Assembly: GCA_038232935.1 (NCBI GenBank)
Contig: JBBSMX010000011.1
Location: 1 to 54,595 of the forward strand
From: JBBSMX01 sp038232935
Lineage (GTDB): Bacteria; Bacteroidota; Rhodothermia; Rhodothermales; JANQRZ01
Direction: 5' to 3'
Length of the DNA stretch: 54,595 bases
Shown here: piece after piece, positions 34,415 to 42,979 of the stretch
Layout: every line of letters begins with the position of its first letter
Numbering within the stretch: the stretch's first letter is position 1
Translations under genes and position numbers: made by a program
Notes under the pieces: model-generated
The model's input: only the letters and a program-made list of their open reading frames with translations
Told to the model about the DNA's origin: nothing
The model's database searches: none

Positions 34415-35893
34415 ATGCAGCCCATCCCCGACCTCGATATCCTCTCGCCCGTTTCTTCTGCGCCCGACGCCTCGTCGGTCGTGGACGCGCCACGCACGCT
34501 CGCGCAGGAGACGGCCGCGCGCGACGGCGGTCGCCGCGTCTACATCGAGACGTACGGCTGCCAGATGAACGTCTCCGACTCCGAGCTCGTCGCCTCGATC
34601 CTAGGGGCCGAAGGGTACGGGCTGACGCAGCAGGAGGACGACGCCGACGTGGTCCTCATCAACACGTGCGCCATCCGCGAGAAGGCCGAGGACCGCGTGC
34701 GCGGCCGGCTCGCCAAGTTCCGCGCGAAGAAAATCCAGACCCAGCCCGACCTCACCATCGGCGTGCTCGGGTGCATGGCCGAGCGGCTGCGGAAGAAGCT
34801 GCTCGAAGAAGAGGCGCTCGTCGATGTCGTCGTCGGGCCGGACGCCTACCGCGACCTCCCGCGCCTGTTGAACGAGACGATAGAGTCGGGGCAGGCGGCC
34901 GTCAACGTCCACCTCTCGCGCGAGGAGACGTACGCCGACGTCGCGCCCGTCCGCTACGCGTCCAACGGCATCAGCGCGTTCGTCTCGATCATGCGCGGGT
35001 GCGACAACATGTGCGCCTTCTGCGTCGTCCCGTTTACGCGGGGCCGCGAGCGGAGCCGCCCCGTCACGAGCATCCTCGCCGAGTGCGCGCAGCTCGTGGA
35101 CCTCGGCTATAAAGAGGTGACGGTGCTCGGCCAGAACGTGAACTCGTACCGCATCGATGCCGACGGCCACGCGGTCGATTTCGCCGAGCTGCTCTACCGG
35201 ATCAGCCTGCTCTCGCCCGAACTGCGGATCCGCTACTCGACGAGCCACCCGAAGGACTGCTCGGATGCGCTGCTGCACGTCCACCGCGAGCGGCCGACGG
35301 TCTGCGACTTCATCCACCTCCCCGTCCAGCACGGCAACACCGCCGTGCTCGCCCGGATGCGCCGGACGTACACGCGGGATCAGTACCTCGACCTCATCGA
35401 GCGGGCGCGCAGTATCGTCCCCGGCCTCGCATTCTCGACGGACCTCATCGCCGGGTTCTGCGGCGAGACCGAGGCCGAGCACGCCGACACGCTCTCGCTG
35501 ATGGAGGCCGTGCGCTACGACCACGCCTTCATGTTCGCCTATTCGGAGCGGCCCCACACTTTCGCCGCCCGCAAGTTCGAAGACGACGTGCCCGAGGCCG
35601 TGAAGAAGCGCCGCCTCGCCGAGATCATCACGCTGCAAAACCAGACCTCACTGGAACTGAACGAGCAGCGCGTCGGGCAGCGCTACACGGTGCTCGTCGA
35701 AGGCCCGAGCCGGAAGAGCGACGCCCAACTCTGCGGCCGGGCCGACACGAATCACATGGTCGTTTTCGACCGCGAAGGCTACGCGCCCGGCGACTACGTC
35801 GAAGTTGAGGTCACCGGCTGCACGTCGGCCACCCTCCTCGGCCGCGCCGTCCGCCCCACCCCGCTGGCGGGGACGGCAATTGTGGCAGCGTAG
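34415..35893 (+). CDS. miaB: tRNA-2-methylthio-N6-dimethylallyladenosine synthase MiaB
   Basis: 492 residues from the ATG at 34415 (a TTG three codons earlier is less likely). The UPF0004 domain begins RVYIETYGCQMNVSDSE with cluster cysteines C49, C85 and C120. The radical-SAM motif is GCDNMCAFCVVPFTRGRERS (C196, C200, C203). A C-terminal TRAM domain includes RYTVLVEGPSRKSDAQL and DYVEVEVTGCTSATLLG. The enzyme methylthiolates A37 of tRNAs reading U-starting codons. The first ~35 residues are a polar extension. Confidence 0.96.
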   Translation: MQPIPDLDILSPVSSAPDASSVVDAPRTLAQETAARDGGRRVYIETYGCQMNVSDSELVASILGAEGYGLTQQEDDADVVLINTCAIREKAEDRVRGRLAKFRAKKIQTQPDLTIGVLGCMAERLRKKLLEEEALVDVVVGPDAYRDLPRLLNETIESGQAAVNVHLSREETYADVAPVRYASNGISAFVSIMRGCDNMCAFCVVPFTRGRERSRPVTSILAECAQLVDLGYKEVTVLGQNVNSYRIDADGHAVDFAELLYRISLLSPELRIRYSTSHPKDCSDALLHVHRERPTVCDFIHLPVQHGNTAVLARMRRTYTRDQYLDLIERARSIVPGLAFSTDLIAGFCGETEAEHADTLSLMEAVRYDHAFMFAYSERPHTFAARKFEDDVPEAVKKRRLAEIITLQNQTSLELNEQRVGQRYTVLVEGPSRKSDAQLCGRADTNHMVVFDREGYAPGDYVEVEVTGCTSATLLGRAVRPTPLAGTAIVAA

Positions 35894-35913
35894 GACCACT
35901 TCAGGTCACATGT

Positions 35914-35999
35914 TGTCATTGCGAGGACCAGAGGGACGAAGCAATCTCCCCTGGTTTGCACCTCCCTCTGGAGATTGCTTCGCTACGCTCGCAATGACA
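35914..35999. repeat. REP/MITE-like palindromic element, copy 2
   Basis: 86 bp with the same 12-bp ends as the element at 26184-26297 (TGTCATTGCGAG at 35914-35925, CTCGCAATGACA at 35988-35999) and an internal pair GAAGCAATCTCC / GGAGATTGCTTC. It lies between the convergent miaB and restriction-modification genes and may act as a bidirectional terminator. Confidence 0.87.
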
Positions 36000-36035
36000 T
36001 AAAATGTGGTAATGGGGTGCAGCGTTTTACCGTCC

Positions 36036-39000
36036 TTACCAGCCGAACGCCTCTTCGGCGATCTCTTCGGCCTCGGCCATGAGGCGCTGCGTCTCGCGGA
36101 GGGCGGCGACGATCCGGGGATAGCGCCGGAGGTCGTCGTAGGTGAGGGTGCGCCCGCGCCGGTCCTTGAGCCACTTGTCGAGCACCTGATAGCCACCGAC
36201 TTCGTGCGTCCACACTTCGGGCTCGACGCCGTCGAAGTGCTGCGCGTCGTTGATGTAGACGCGGCCGGTCTCGGCGGTCTCGCCGTCCAGTCCCGCTTCG
36301 CCCGGCGCAGCATATTTCGGGTAGCCTTTCTCGACGGTGTTGGAGCCTTTCACCGGGTAGTGAACGCTCGTGTCCGGTACGTCGCGCAGGAGGTGGAGGG
36401 CGACGAGCCGCCGGCCGAGGTCGGCGAAGGTGTGGAAGGCGTCGGCCGAGGGCGGGAGCGGGACGCGCGGGTAGTCGGTGCGGAGGAAGTCGGCGTAGCG
36501 GGCGCGGTAGGCGGGGGCGTGGAGGACGCCGTAGACGTAGCGGAAGGCGTCCTCGGGCGCGAAGGCGGTGTCGGAGGCAGGCTCGTCGGCGGGTGTAGGG
36601 ACATGGCGCGCCATGTCCCTACGGTCGTTCCGGGCTTCCGCGGCGTAGGCCAGCCCCGTCGCGGCTTCGAGCGCGGCGACGAAGGCCGGCGCGAGGTTGG
36701 CCGTGCGCTCGCCGTCCGCCGCGTCGAAGAGCCCGCCGTCCGGCTCCGGGTAGAGCCAGAGCGGGAAGAGGACGTTCCCGCCGCGCCGAAATAGATTGAA
36801 GTCTGTCGGCTGTATTGAGGCAAAGATGATATTCCACTCATCTTGGCTCGTAGCTCCACCCGCCCGCCCGATGGCAAGTGCGACATTCTCGTCGTCGAGC
36901 ATATGATGCATCAAGCCGTAGACCGGCCAGCGGACGAGGGCTTGGTGATAAAAAATGGAGCGCTCGTCGAAGGGACGGTACAGCACCGTCTGCATGTGCT
37001 CCGCCGGGTCGTCCATCGCACGGACCAGCTTCTGGGACTCTTCCAGCGTGCGCTCGCGGGTGTCGCGGAGCTTGTATGTCGTGCGTGCTTCCTCCAGCGG
37101 TAGCCGTGCGAAGTCGCGCACGCGCTCCAGCACCTCGTCGCGGTCGAAGCCGAGCACGAACTTATCCCGCGCCGTGACCATGCCCGTATTCGAGACCGGG
37201 AAGATGTCCGTCACTTTCCAGCCCTCGTCGTATTCATCGCGGAACTCGCGGTCCACGGGGCGGAAGAGGTAGAACGGCGCGCGCGGGTCGATTCGCTCCC
37301 ACTCGGTCGAGGTCACGTCGGCCGTGTCGAGGGCGGCGTACTTGTCGGCGCGGAGGCCCCAGAGATCGGCGTGGTAGACCTCGGCGTCCGCGTCGTCGTG
37401 CTCGGGCAGCCGGACGAAGAGGCTGATCGCCACGCCCTGCATGATGTCGAACACGTTCTCGTCGCGCCCGCCGCCGGGGGCCGTCTCCTTCTTCTTCGCG
37501 TTGCCGTGGAGGTCGAGCACGTAGAGCCGGTCGAAGGCCGTCATCAGGCTCTGGCGCATGCCCCGGAACGTCGGGTTGTCGAGGAAGCCGTGGTTGGTGA
37601 CGAAGGCGAGCACGCCCTGCCCCGTCTGCACGATCTGCTCCTGCGCCATGCGGATGAACTTGACGTAGTCGTCGTTGAGCCACTTCGGGTTGCGCTCGCC
37701 GAGCGGTTTGCCGTCCACGAAGAAGTAGTCGCGGATCAGTTGCCCGATGGGCGTGGGCTGGGCAACGTCTTCGAGCCGCCGAGATGCCCTCCGCGTGACG
37801 GGTTCGGCCCCGCCGCCTGACCGCGCCTTCCAGCCGACGATGTAGGTCTCGCCCTTATCGACCTTCGGGATGGTCTGCTCACTGGGGTTTGCGGAGTGGC
37901 CTGAGTAGGGGGGGTTGCCGAGCACGACCATCACGGGGACCTCGTGCTTGACACGGCTCGCGGCGTTGGCCTCCTCGGCGAGCCACTGCGCGAAGGGGAG
38001 CTGCCCGGCCGGGCCGGCGTCGTCGAGGGCGTTGGTGAGGTAGAGGCCGAGGCGCTCGTCGCGGTCGAAGCGGTAGCCGGTCTGCGCGAGGAGCAGGCCG
38101 AGCTTCATGTGGGCGACGGTGTAGGGGGCCATCAGCAGCTCGAACCCGTGGAGGCGGGGCAGGAGGTGGTCGGCGACGTAGCCGTCCCACAGCCCCTCGT
38201 TCCCCTCGAAGCGCTCGCGGATGGTGCGGATGGCGTGGTGGAGGAACGTGCCCGTCCCGGCTGCCGGGTCGAGCACCTGCACGCGATGGAACGCCTCGGT
38301 GCGCGAGACGCCGGGGTCGTCGGGGTCGGGGACTTCGACCTCAATCTGCTTCGTGTCGGCGAGGCCGTCGGCCAGCTCGAAGTCGCGGGCGAGGAGGCGA
38401 TCCACGGAGCGGACGAGGTAGGCGACGACGGGCTCGGGCGGGTAGTAGACGCCGCGCAACTCGCGGAGCGTCGGGTTGTAGGCGGCGAGGAAGGTCTCGT
38501 AGAAGTGGACGACGGCGTCCTCCTGCCGGGTGCGGCGGCCGAAGTCGGTGAGGATGCGGGCGAGGTCGGCGCGGGCGAGCAGCGCGGCGAGGTCGTCCAC
38601 GAGCCAGGCGATGCGGTCGTCGAGGTCGGGGCCGGCGATGTAGTAGAAGAGCTTGCGGAGGAAGGGGTTGGTGCGGGGGAGATGGGCGGCGGCGGCGAGG
38701 CGGGAGAAGTCGGTGGCCTCGGGCGCGGCGGCGCGGGCGGCGAAGAGCCCGTAGGCGAGCGTCTGCGCGTACATGTCGGCGAAGCGCTCGGGCGAGAGGT
38801 CGTGGAGGAGGACCTCGCGGAAAGCCTCGAACTGCTGGTGGAGCGAGCCGCCGCCGGGCTCGGTCTCGAACGCGCGCTCGATGGCGAACCGGATCAGACG
38901 CGCCGAGGCGGCCATCCGCGTCGCCAGCTCGCGAGCCGTCGTAATCGTCGGTGCCTCGAAGCGGAAGAACGCCCCGAGGAGATCGGCGAGGGCGTCGGCG

Positions 39001-40451
39001 GCCCCGTCGCGCGGGACGATGCGGCCGTCGCGGCGGTCGGCGAGGGTCACGGCGTCGCGCTCGGTGCCGTCGGCGAACCAGCGGAAGGTGAGGTAGTCGG
39101 TGAAGAGGAGGTTGCGCAGCCCGGCGCGGTAGCGAGTAAGCTGCTCGGCGTCGGCGTCGAGTGCCACCCCCACGTCCTTCGCCTCGGCGTACCCGAGCGG
39201 GACCCCACCGAGCTGAACGACGAAGTCGGGCGCGCCGACGCGCGTGCGGCGCGGCTCGTTGACGACGGCGGGACGACGGCCGAGGGCCGTCTCGCCGGCG
39301 GCTTCGAGGAGGGTCTGCAAAGCCGGCCGGTGCGAGTGCTCGGTGGCGTCTCCCGTGGCGAGGGTGGCTTCGATCTGCTGGAGGTAGGCGCGGGTCATGT
39401 CGGTCGGTATCAAATAGGCAGAGCCAACGGAGGTCGTGCTATACATGGGTGCCGGATGCAGGGTATGCACAGATGCTTCGGGAAGGCCGTTGCGGAGCCA
39501 CGCTGCGAGACGTTCTACCGTCTCAACGAAGAGGGGGAGGTAGGCCGATGCAGGATGGCGGGCCGGGTCCGGCAGGTCGAGGCCGTGCTCCCGGCGGAAA
39601 GGCTGAGCGAGGTCGTAGAGGCGGCGTGCGCTGGAAGCGAGGAGGTACTCGCGGTCGGGGTCGTCAAGGAGGAGGTCGCGGCCCCAGCGGGCGGCGTGGA
39701 GGAGAAAGGCGGTGATGGGGAGCCAGGAGCGCCAAGGAGGAACCGTCCCCTCGAAGCCGAGGACGGCGTGCCAGCCATCCGGGCGGAGGGCATAGCGGCT
39801 GGGGTCCGGCCCTGGCTCCGGCGTCAGGGCGCTCTCGTCGGTGGCGAGTCCAGCGGCGGCGAGGTCCTGCGCGGCGCGCTGGAGGGTGAGGGCGGAGTAG
39901 CCCAGCGCCGCTTCCATCTCGCGTACCGGAACGGCCCGCCCTCGCTGCGCCAGCAGGAACGTGATCACGTCTGCTTTCGCCCCCACGCCGAAGGCCGCCC
40001 GCAGCTGGAGCATTACGGCCGGGGGTGCGGTGAGGCGCGGCGCGGCGAGGCCCTTGATCCGGTCGGGGGGCGTGGCCTCGGCCCCGCTGGCCCTCCGCTT
40101 CCAACTCGCGCTGGCGCTGCCTGTCGCCACGACGCGGGCGGCGAAGCGGGCCATGTCGGCTTCCACCCCCTCGGGTGCGAGGCCCAGCGCGGTATCGAGC
40201 CGGGGCAGGCTCAGCAGCGAGGCCCCGACGCTGGCCCACCAGCCGAGCGCGGCGTCGAGGCGGGGCTCGGCGCGCACGGCATCGAGGGTGACCACGAGCA
40301 GGGCCTCTGGGTCGATGAACGTCTCGGCCAGCGGTCTAGGCGCGTCGCCGGCCAGGAACCCGAGCGCCCGCCACTGCTCCCAGCACACCTCGACGGCTAC
40401 CTCCCGCGCGGTCTCGCGCACGCGTGCGTCTGGAGTTCTAGCCTCGGTCAT
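36036..40451 (-). CDS. Winged-helix protein fused to a type ISP-like restriction-modification enzyme
   Basis: 1471 residues. Residues 1-351 look like a separate protein: helical, with a winged-helix-like part (KADVITFLLAQRGRAVPVRE). From Met352 (39398) begins a standard type ISP-like enzyme of 1120 residues: a PD-(D/E)xK nuclease (PD 408-409, EAK 423-425), an N6-adenine methylase with motif I DPAAGTG (728-734) and NPPY (846-849), then a target-recognition part ending VYINDAQHFDGVEPEVW, GGYQVLDKWLKDRRGRTL. No helicase motifs are seen, unlike LlaGI-type enzymes. The joint (about residues 330-352, 39400-39460) is AT-richer and reads like a former intergenic leader. The start overlaps the nucleotidyltransferase gene by 14 nt. 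It may alternatively be translated separately from 39398. Confidence 0.9.
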   Translation of the reverse strand: MTEARTPDARVRETAREVAVEVCWEQWRALGFLAGDAPRPLAETFIDPEALLVVTLDAVRAEPRLDAALGWWASVGASLLSLPRLDTALGLAPEGVEADMARFAARVVATGSASASWKRRASGAEATPPDRIKGLAAPRLTAPPAVMLQLRAAFGVGAKADVITFLLAQRGRAVPVREMEAALGYSALTLQRAAQDLAAAGLATDESALTPEPGPDPSRYALRPDGWHAVLGFEGTVPPWRSWLPITAFLLHAARWGRDLLLDDPDREYLLASSARRLYDLAQPFRREHGLDLPDPARHPASAYLPLFVETVERLAAWLRNGLPEASVHTLHPAPMYSTTSVGSAYLIPTDMTRAYLQQIEATLATGDATEHSHRPALQTLLEAAGETALGRRPAVVNEPRRTRVGAPDFVVQLGGVPLGYAEAKDVGVALDADAEQLTRYRAGLRNLLFTDYLTFRWFADGTERDAVTLADRRDGRIVPRDGAADALADLLGAFFRFEAPTITTARELATRMAASARLIRFAIERAFETEPGGGSLHQQFEAFREVLLHDLSPERFADMYAQTLAYGLFAARAAAPEATDFSRLAAAAHLPRTNPFLRKLFYYIAGPDLDDRIAWLVDDLAALLARADLARILTDFGRRTRQEDAVVHFYETFLAAYNPTLRELRGVYYPPEPVVAYLVRSVDRLLARDFELADGLADTKQIEVEVPDPDDPGVSRTEAFHRVQVLDPAAGTGTFLHHAIRTIRERFEGNEGLWDGYVADHLLPRLHGFELLMAPYTVAHMKLGLLLAQTGYRFDRDERLGLYLTNALDDAGPAGQLPFAQWLAEEANAASRVKHEVPVMVVLGNPPYSGHSANPSEQTIPKVDKGETYIVGWKARSGGGAEPVTRRASRRLEDVAQPTPIGQLIRDYFFVDGKPLGERNPKWLNDDYVKFIRMAQEQIVQTGQGVLAFVTNHGFLDNPTFRGMRQSLMTAFDRLYVLDLHGNAKKKETAPGGGRDENVFDIMQGVAISLFVRLPEHDDADAEVYHADLWGLRADKYAALDTADVTSTEWERIDPRAPFYLFRPVDREFRDEYDEGWKVTDIFPVSNTGMVTARDKFVLGFDRDEVLERVRDFARLPLEEARTTYKLRDTRERTLEESQKLVRAMDDPAEHMQTVLYRPFDERSIFYHQALVRWPVYGLMHHMLDDENVALAIGRAGGATSQDEWNIIFASIQPTDFNLFRRGGNVLFPLWLYPEPDGGLFDAADGERTANLAPAFVAALEAATGLAYAAEARNDRRDMARHVPTPADEPASDTAFAPEDAFRYVYGVLHAPAYRARYADFLRTDYPRVPLPPSADAFHTFADLGRRLVALHLLRDVPDTSVHYPVKGSNTVEKGYPKYAAPGEAGLDGETAETGRVYINDAQHFDGVEPEVWTHEVGGYQVLDKWLKDRRGRTLTYDDLRRYPRIVAALRETQRLMAEAEEIAEEAFGW
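36595..36622. repeat. 28-bp perfect palindrome inside the restriction-modification gene
   Basis: GTAGGGACATGGCG followed directly by its reverse complement CGCCATGTCCCTAC. It encodes about ten residues (RDMARHVPT) in frame, near residue 1280 of the fused protein, between the AEARN and ADEP segments. It has the look of a REP-type sequence inserted in a permissive loop. Confidence 0.85.
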
Positions 40452-41079
40452 CACGCATCCGGTCGAGTACGGCACGAAGGATCGCGCCGAAGTGGGGCGA
40501 CGGGTCCTGTTCGCTCACCCACGCGGCGGCTCTTCGAAGCTCGGGCTCGGAAGGGGCCAGCGCGAGGAGGTCGTTGAGGTGGCGTTGCGCGTCAGACGGG
40601 CTCAGGTCTACCTCGACCACGCGCATCGAACCGTCGAGCCGAACGCGAGAGCGGTCGGCGAGCGCATGTAGCTTGAGCGGGATGAGTACCCCTCGTCCTG
40701 CTAGTCCCACCTCCAGTCCGCCGTAGCTCCGCCACTCGACGTCGTGGAGGAGGTTCGAGGGCAGCCCTGCCGGCCACCGGTGGCTCCAATTGCGGGCGAC
40801 CGTCGCGTTCAGCCAGTCGCTCGGCAGCCCGAGGGTCCTCGCTGTCGCACGGACGGCCTCCTCGAACGGGGGGGCTAGAGGGTAGGGCAGGATGAGGGTA
40901 TCTTCCTCCACAAGGGCGAGCACGTCCACATCCCCGGTAGGCCGCGCTACGATCCCACGAAGGATGAGGCTGGCTCCGCCGACCACGATCAACGCGACGT
41001 GGCTTCCTCGAAGGCGTAGCTCGGCTCCCAGCGCCCGGAGCGCTTCGTCTAATGGGATAGGATGGGCATGATCGAACAT
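40438..41079 (-). CDS. Nucleotidyltransferase-fold protein (DUF6036/MNT-like)
   Basis: 213 residues from the ATG at 41079; alternative starts at 41085 and 41103 would lie in the operator. The core is VALIVVGGASLILRGIVARP followed by TGDVDVLALVEED, giving the GGxS and DxD pattern of the polymerase-beta-like nucleotidyltransferase superfamily (DUF6036/AbiEii-like). The remainder is helical and similar to substrate-binding parts of such proteins (LKLHALADRSRVRLDGSM). It overlaps the restriction-modification frame by 14 nt, so they are one operon. It may be a toxin-like or regulatory component of the adjacent defence gene. Confidence 0.75.
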   Translation of the reverse strand: MFDHAHPIPLDEALRALGAELRLRGSHVALIVVGGASLILRGIVARPTGDVDVLALVEEDTLILPYPLAPPFEEAVRATARTLGLPSDWLNATVARNWSHRWPAGLPSNLLHDVEWRSYGGLEVGLAGRGVLIPLKLHALADRSRVRLDGSMRVVEVDLSPSDAQRHLNDLLALAPSEPELRRAAAWVSEQDPSPHFGAILRAVLDRMRDDRG

Positions 41080-41082
41080 TGA

Positions 41083-41119
41083 CATCGATAATTGAAACGC
41101 CACCTTTCAATAATCGATG
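41083..41119. promoter_or_regulatory. Operator-like inverted repeat upstream of the defence operon
   Basis: Arms of 15 bp, CATCGATAATTGAAA (41083-41097) and TTTCAATAATCGATG (41105-41119), match at 14 of 15 positions around a 7-nt spacer. The repeat starts 3 bp upstream of the nucleotidyltransferase ATG and also lies 67 bp upstream of the divergent DUF4286 gene. Strongly AT-rich compared with its surroundings. Confidence 0.75.
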
Positions 41120-41186
41120 CAGCCATTTAGTTCCCTGTAGAGAGGCCGGCACCGTCCGCCATTTCTCCTTCACACTTTTATCTCCT

Positions 41187-41513
41187 ATGGTCATCTACGA
41201 AGTCAACCTCGTCGTCAAAAGCAAGATAGCGGACGACTACGCCGCGTGGCTCGGCGGCCACATCCGCGAGATGCTCCAGCTCCCCGGTTTCGAGTCGGCC
41301 GAGTGGCTGAGCGACGAGGACTTCCACGAGGAGAGCGGGGCGGACCCGCGCTGGACCATCCAGTACCGGCTTCGCAGCCACGACGACTTCATCCGCTACG
41401 CCGAGAACGACGCCGAGCGGATGCGAGCCGAGGGGCTGGAACGTTTCGGCCGGGACTTCGAGGCGACGCGGCGGATCCTCCGGGTGGAGGACACCTTCGA
41501 GCGGGAAGCGTAG
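41187..41513 (+). CDS. DUF4286 family protein
   Basis: 108 residues from the ATG at 41187. It begins MVIYEVNLVVKSKIADDYAA, then WLGGHIREMLQLPGFESAEW and WTIQYRLRSHDDFIRYAEND, the ferredoxin-like pattern of the DUF4286 family found mainly in Bacteroidota. Structures in this family resemble ABM/dimeric alpha-beta-barrel proteins, but no function is established. It is divergent from the defence operon and shares the inverted repeat region with it. Confidence 0.85.
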   Translation: MVIYEVNLVVKSKIADDYAAWLGGHIREMLQLPGFESAEWLSDEDFHEESGADPRWTIQYRLRSHDDFIRYAENDAERMRAEGLERFGRDFEATRRILRVEDTFEREA

Positions 41514-41593
41514 CCGGCCGGGAGCCGGGGCGGGGATGCCGCGTACCTTGCTGCACCCTTCTCCCACGGCCCCTCCCGCACCCCGCGCGAAAC

Positions 41594-41633
41594 CTCGTGC
41601 GCGGCTCGTTACACTCGTGCGCGCCTCGTTACA
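41594..41633 (+). promoter_or_regulatory. Tandem 20-bp direct repeat ahead of the sigma-54 activator gene
   Basis: Two adjacent 20-mers, CTCGTGCGCGGCTCGTTACA and CTCGTGCGCGCCTCGTTACA, differ at one position and end 5 nt before the activator ATG. Each contains two CTCGT words. It could be a binding site for autoregulation or a leader feature. Confidence 0.5.
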
Positions 41634-41638
41634 GACGT

Positions 41639-42979
41639 ATGGATCGGCAAGCAGTTCAGGAACGCTTCGGCATCATCGGCTCTTCGGACCCGCTCAAGCG
41701 CGTGATCGACCGCGCGCGGCAGGTGGCGCAGACGGACATCACCGTGCTGCTCGAAGGCGAGAGCGGCGTCGGCAAAGAGCTGTTCGCGAACGCCATCCAC
41801 GGGATGAGCCGCCGCCGCCACCAGCCGTTCGTCGTCGTCAACTGCGGGGCCATTCCCGAGGGGCTGATCGAGGCCGAGCTGTTCGGGGCCGAGAAAGGGG
41901 CCTACACCGGCAGCGTCGAGCGGCGGCGGGGCTATTTCGAAGAGGCCGACGGCGGGACGCTCTTCCTCGACGAGATCGGCGAGCTGCCGGTGCAGGCGCA
42001 GGTGCGCCTCCTGCGCGTCCTCGAGAACGGGACGTTCAGCCGCGTCGGCAGCAGCACGCAGCAGCAGGTGGACGTCCGCGTGATCGCGGCGACGAACAAA
42101 GACATCGGGCAGGAGGTCCGGGCCGGCCGCTTCCGCGAGGACCTCTACTACCGCCTCTCGACCGTCGTGGTGCGGGTTCCGCCGGTGCGGAGTCGGCCCG
42201 AGGACATCCTGCCGCTCTTCGAGCACTTCCTCTACCGCGCCGCGCAGAAGTACGACGCCCCGCTCCGCAAGCTCGATGCGCCCGCGCGCGACCTCCTCCG
42301 CCGCTACAACTGGCCCGGCAACGTCCGCGAGATGCGGAACGTAGCCGAGCAGGCCACCGTGCTCCTCCACGGCGACACGGCCACGGCCGACGACCTCCGC
42401 CCGTTTCTGCGCGGCGTCAGCGCGGCGCAGGGGCTGGCCCTCACCTCGAAAGAGGGCGGCGACGGGGCCGGCACGCGCGACCTCGAATTGGTGTACCGGG
42501 CGCTCATGGAGCTGCGTGGCGAGCTGCGCGACGTGAGAGAGCTGCTGGGCCGGATGGCCGGCGGGGCGGGGACCCTGCCGCCCTCCTTCGCCCCGCTCGC
42601 GAGTTTCCCCTCCGTCACGTTCGACGACGGCGCGCTGGACAGCCTGCCCCTCCGTGGCGGGGAGCAAGAGGCCTTTGCGTTCGTCCCGGAGCACGAGGAG
42701 GCGGCCTACGACGGGCACTTCGAGGACGTGTCCTACGAGATCGAGGACGAGCCGGCCGAGGCGGAGCCGACCGGCGGCGAGCGCGCGGACGACGGCTCGG
42801 CACTCCGGCTCGGGGACGGTCCGCTCCCGACGATGGAGGAGGCCGAGCAGACGCTCATCGCCGAAGCCCTCCGCCGCTTCGACGGCAACCGCAGGCAGAC
42901 GGCGCAGGCGCTCGGCATCTCGGAGCGGACGCTCTACCGCAAGATCAAAGACCTCGAAACGCAGGAGGTCGAGGGATGA
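41639..42979 (+). CDS. Sigma-54-dependent Fis-family transcriptional regulator
   Basis: 446 residues from the ATG at 41639. No receiver or sensor domain precedes the AAA+ module, which starts IIGSSDPLKRVIDRARQVAQ. Walker A is GESGVGKE (40-47), the sigma-54 contact loop reads GAYTGS (87-92) in place of GAFTGA, Walker B is GGTLFLDEIGE, and the sensor/arginine finger region FREDLYYRLSTVVVRVPPVR is present. A ~150-residue acidic linker leads to a Fis-type HTH (RRQTAQALGISERTLYRKIK). This AAA+/Fis protein next to lptE is a recurrent arrangement in Bacteroidota. Its stop overlaps the lptE start (ATGA). Confidence 0.92.
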   Translation: MDRQAVQERFGIIGSSDPLKRVIDRARQVAQTDITVLLEGESGVGKELFANAIHGMSRRRHQPFVVVNCGAIPEGLIEAELFGAEKGAYTGSVERRRGYFEEADGGTLFLDEIGELPVQAQVRLLRVLENGTFSRVGSSTQQQVDVRVIAATNKDIGQEVRAGRFREDLYYRLSTVVVRVPPVRSRPEDILPLFEHFLYRAAQKYDAPLRKLDAPARDLLRRYNWPGNVREMRNVAEQATVLLHGDTATADDLRPFLRGVSAAQGLALTSKEGGDGAGTRDLELVYRALMELRGELRDVRELLGRMAGGAGTLPPSFAPLASFPSVTFDDGALDSLPLRGGEQEAFAFVPEHEEAAYDGHFEDVSYEIEDEPAEAEPTGGERADDGSALRLGDGPLPTMEEAEQTLIAEALRRFDGNRRQTAQALGISERTLYRKIKDLETQEVEG

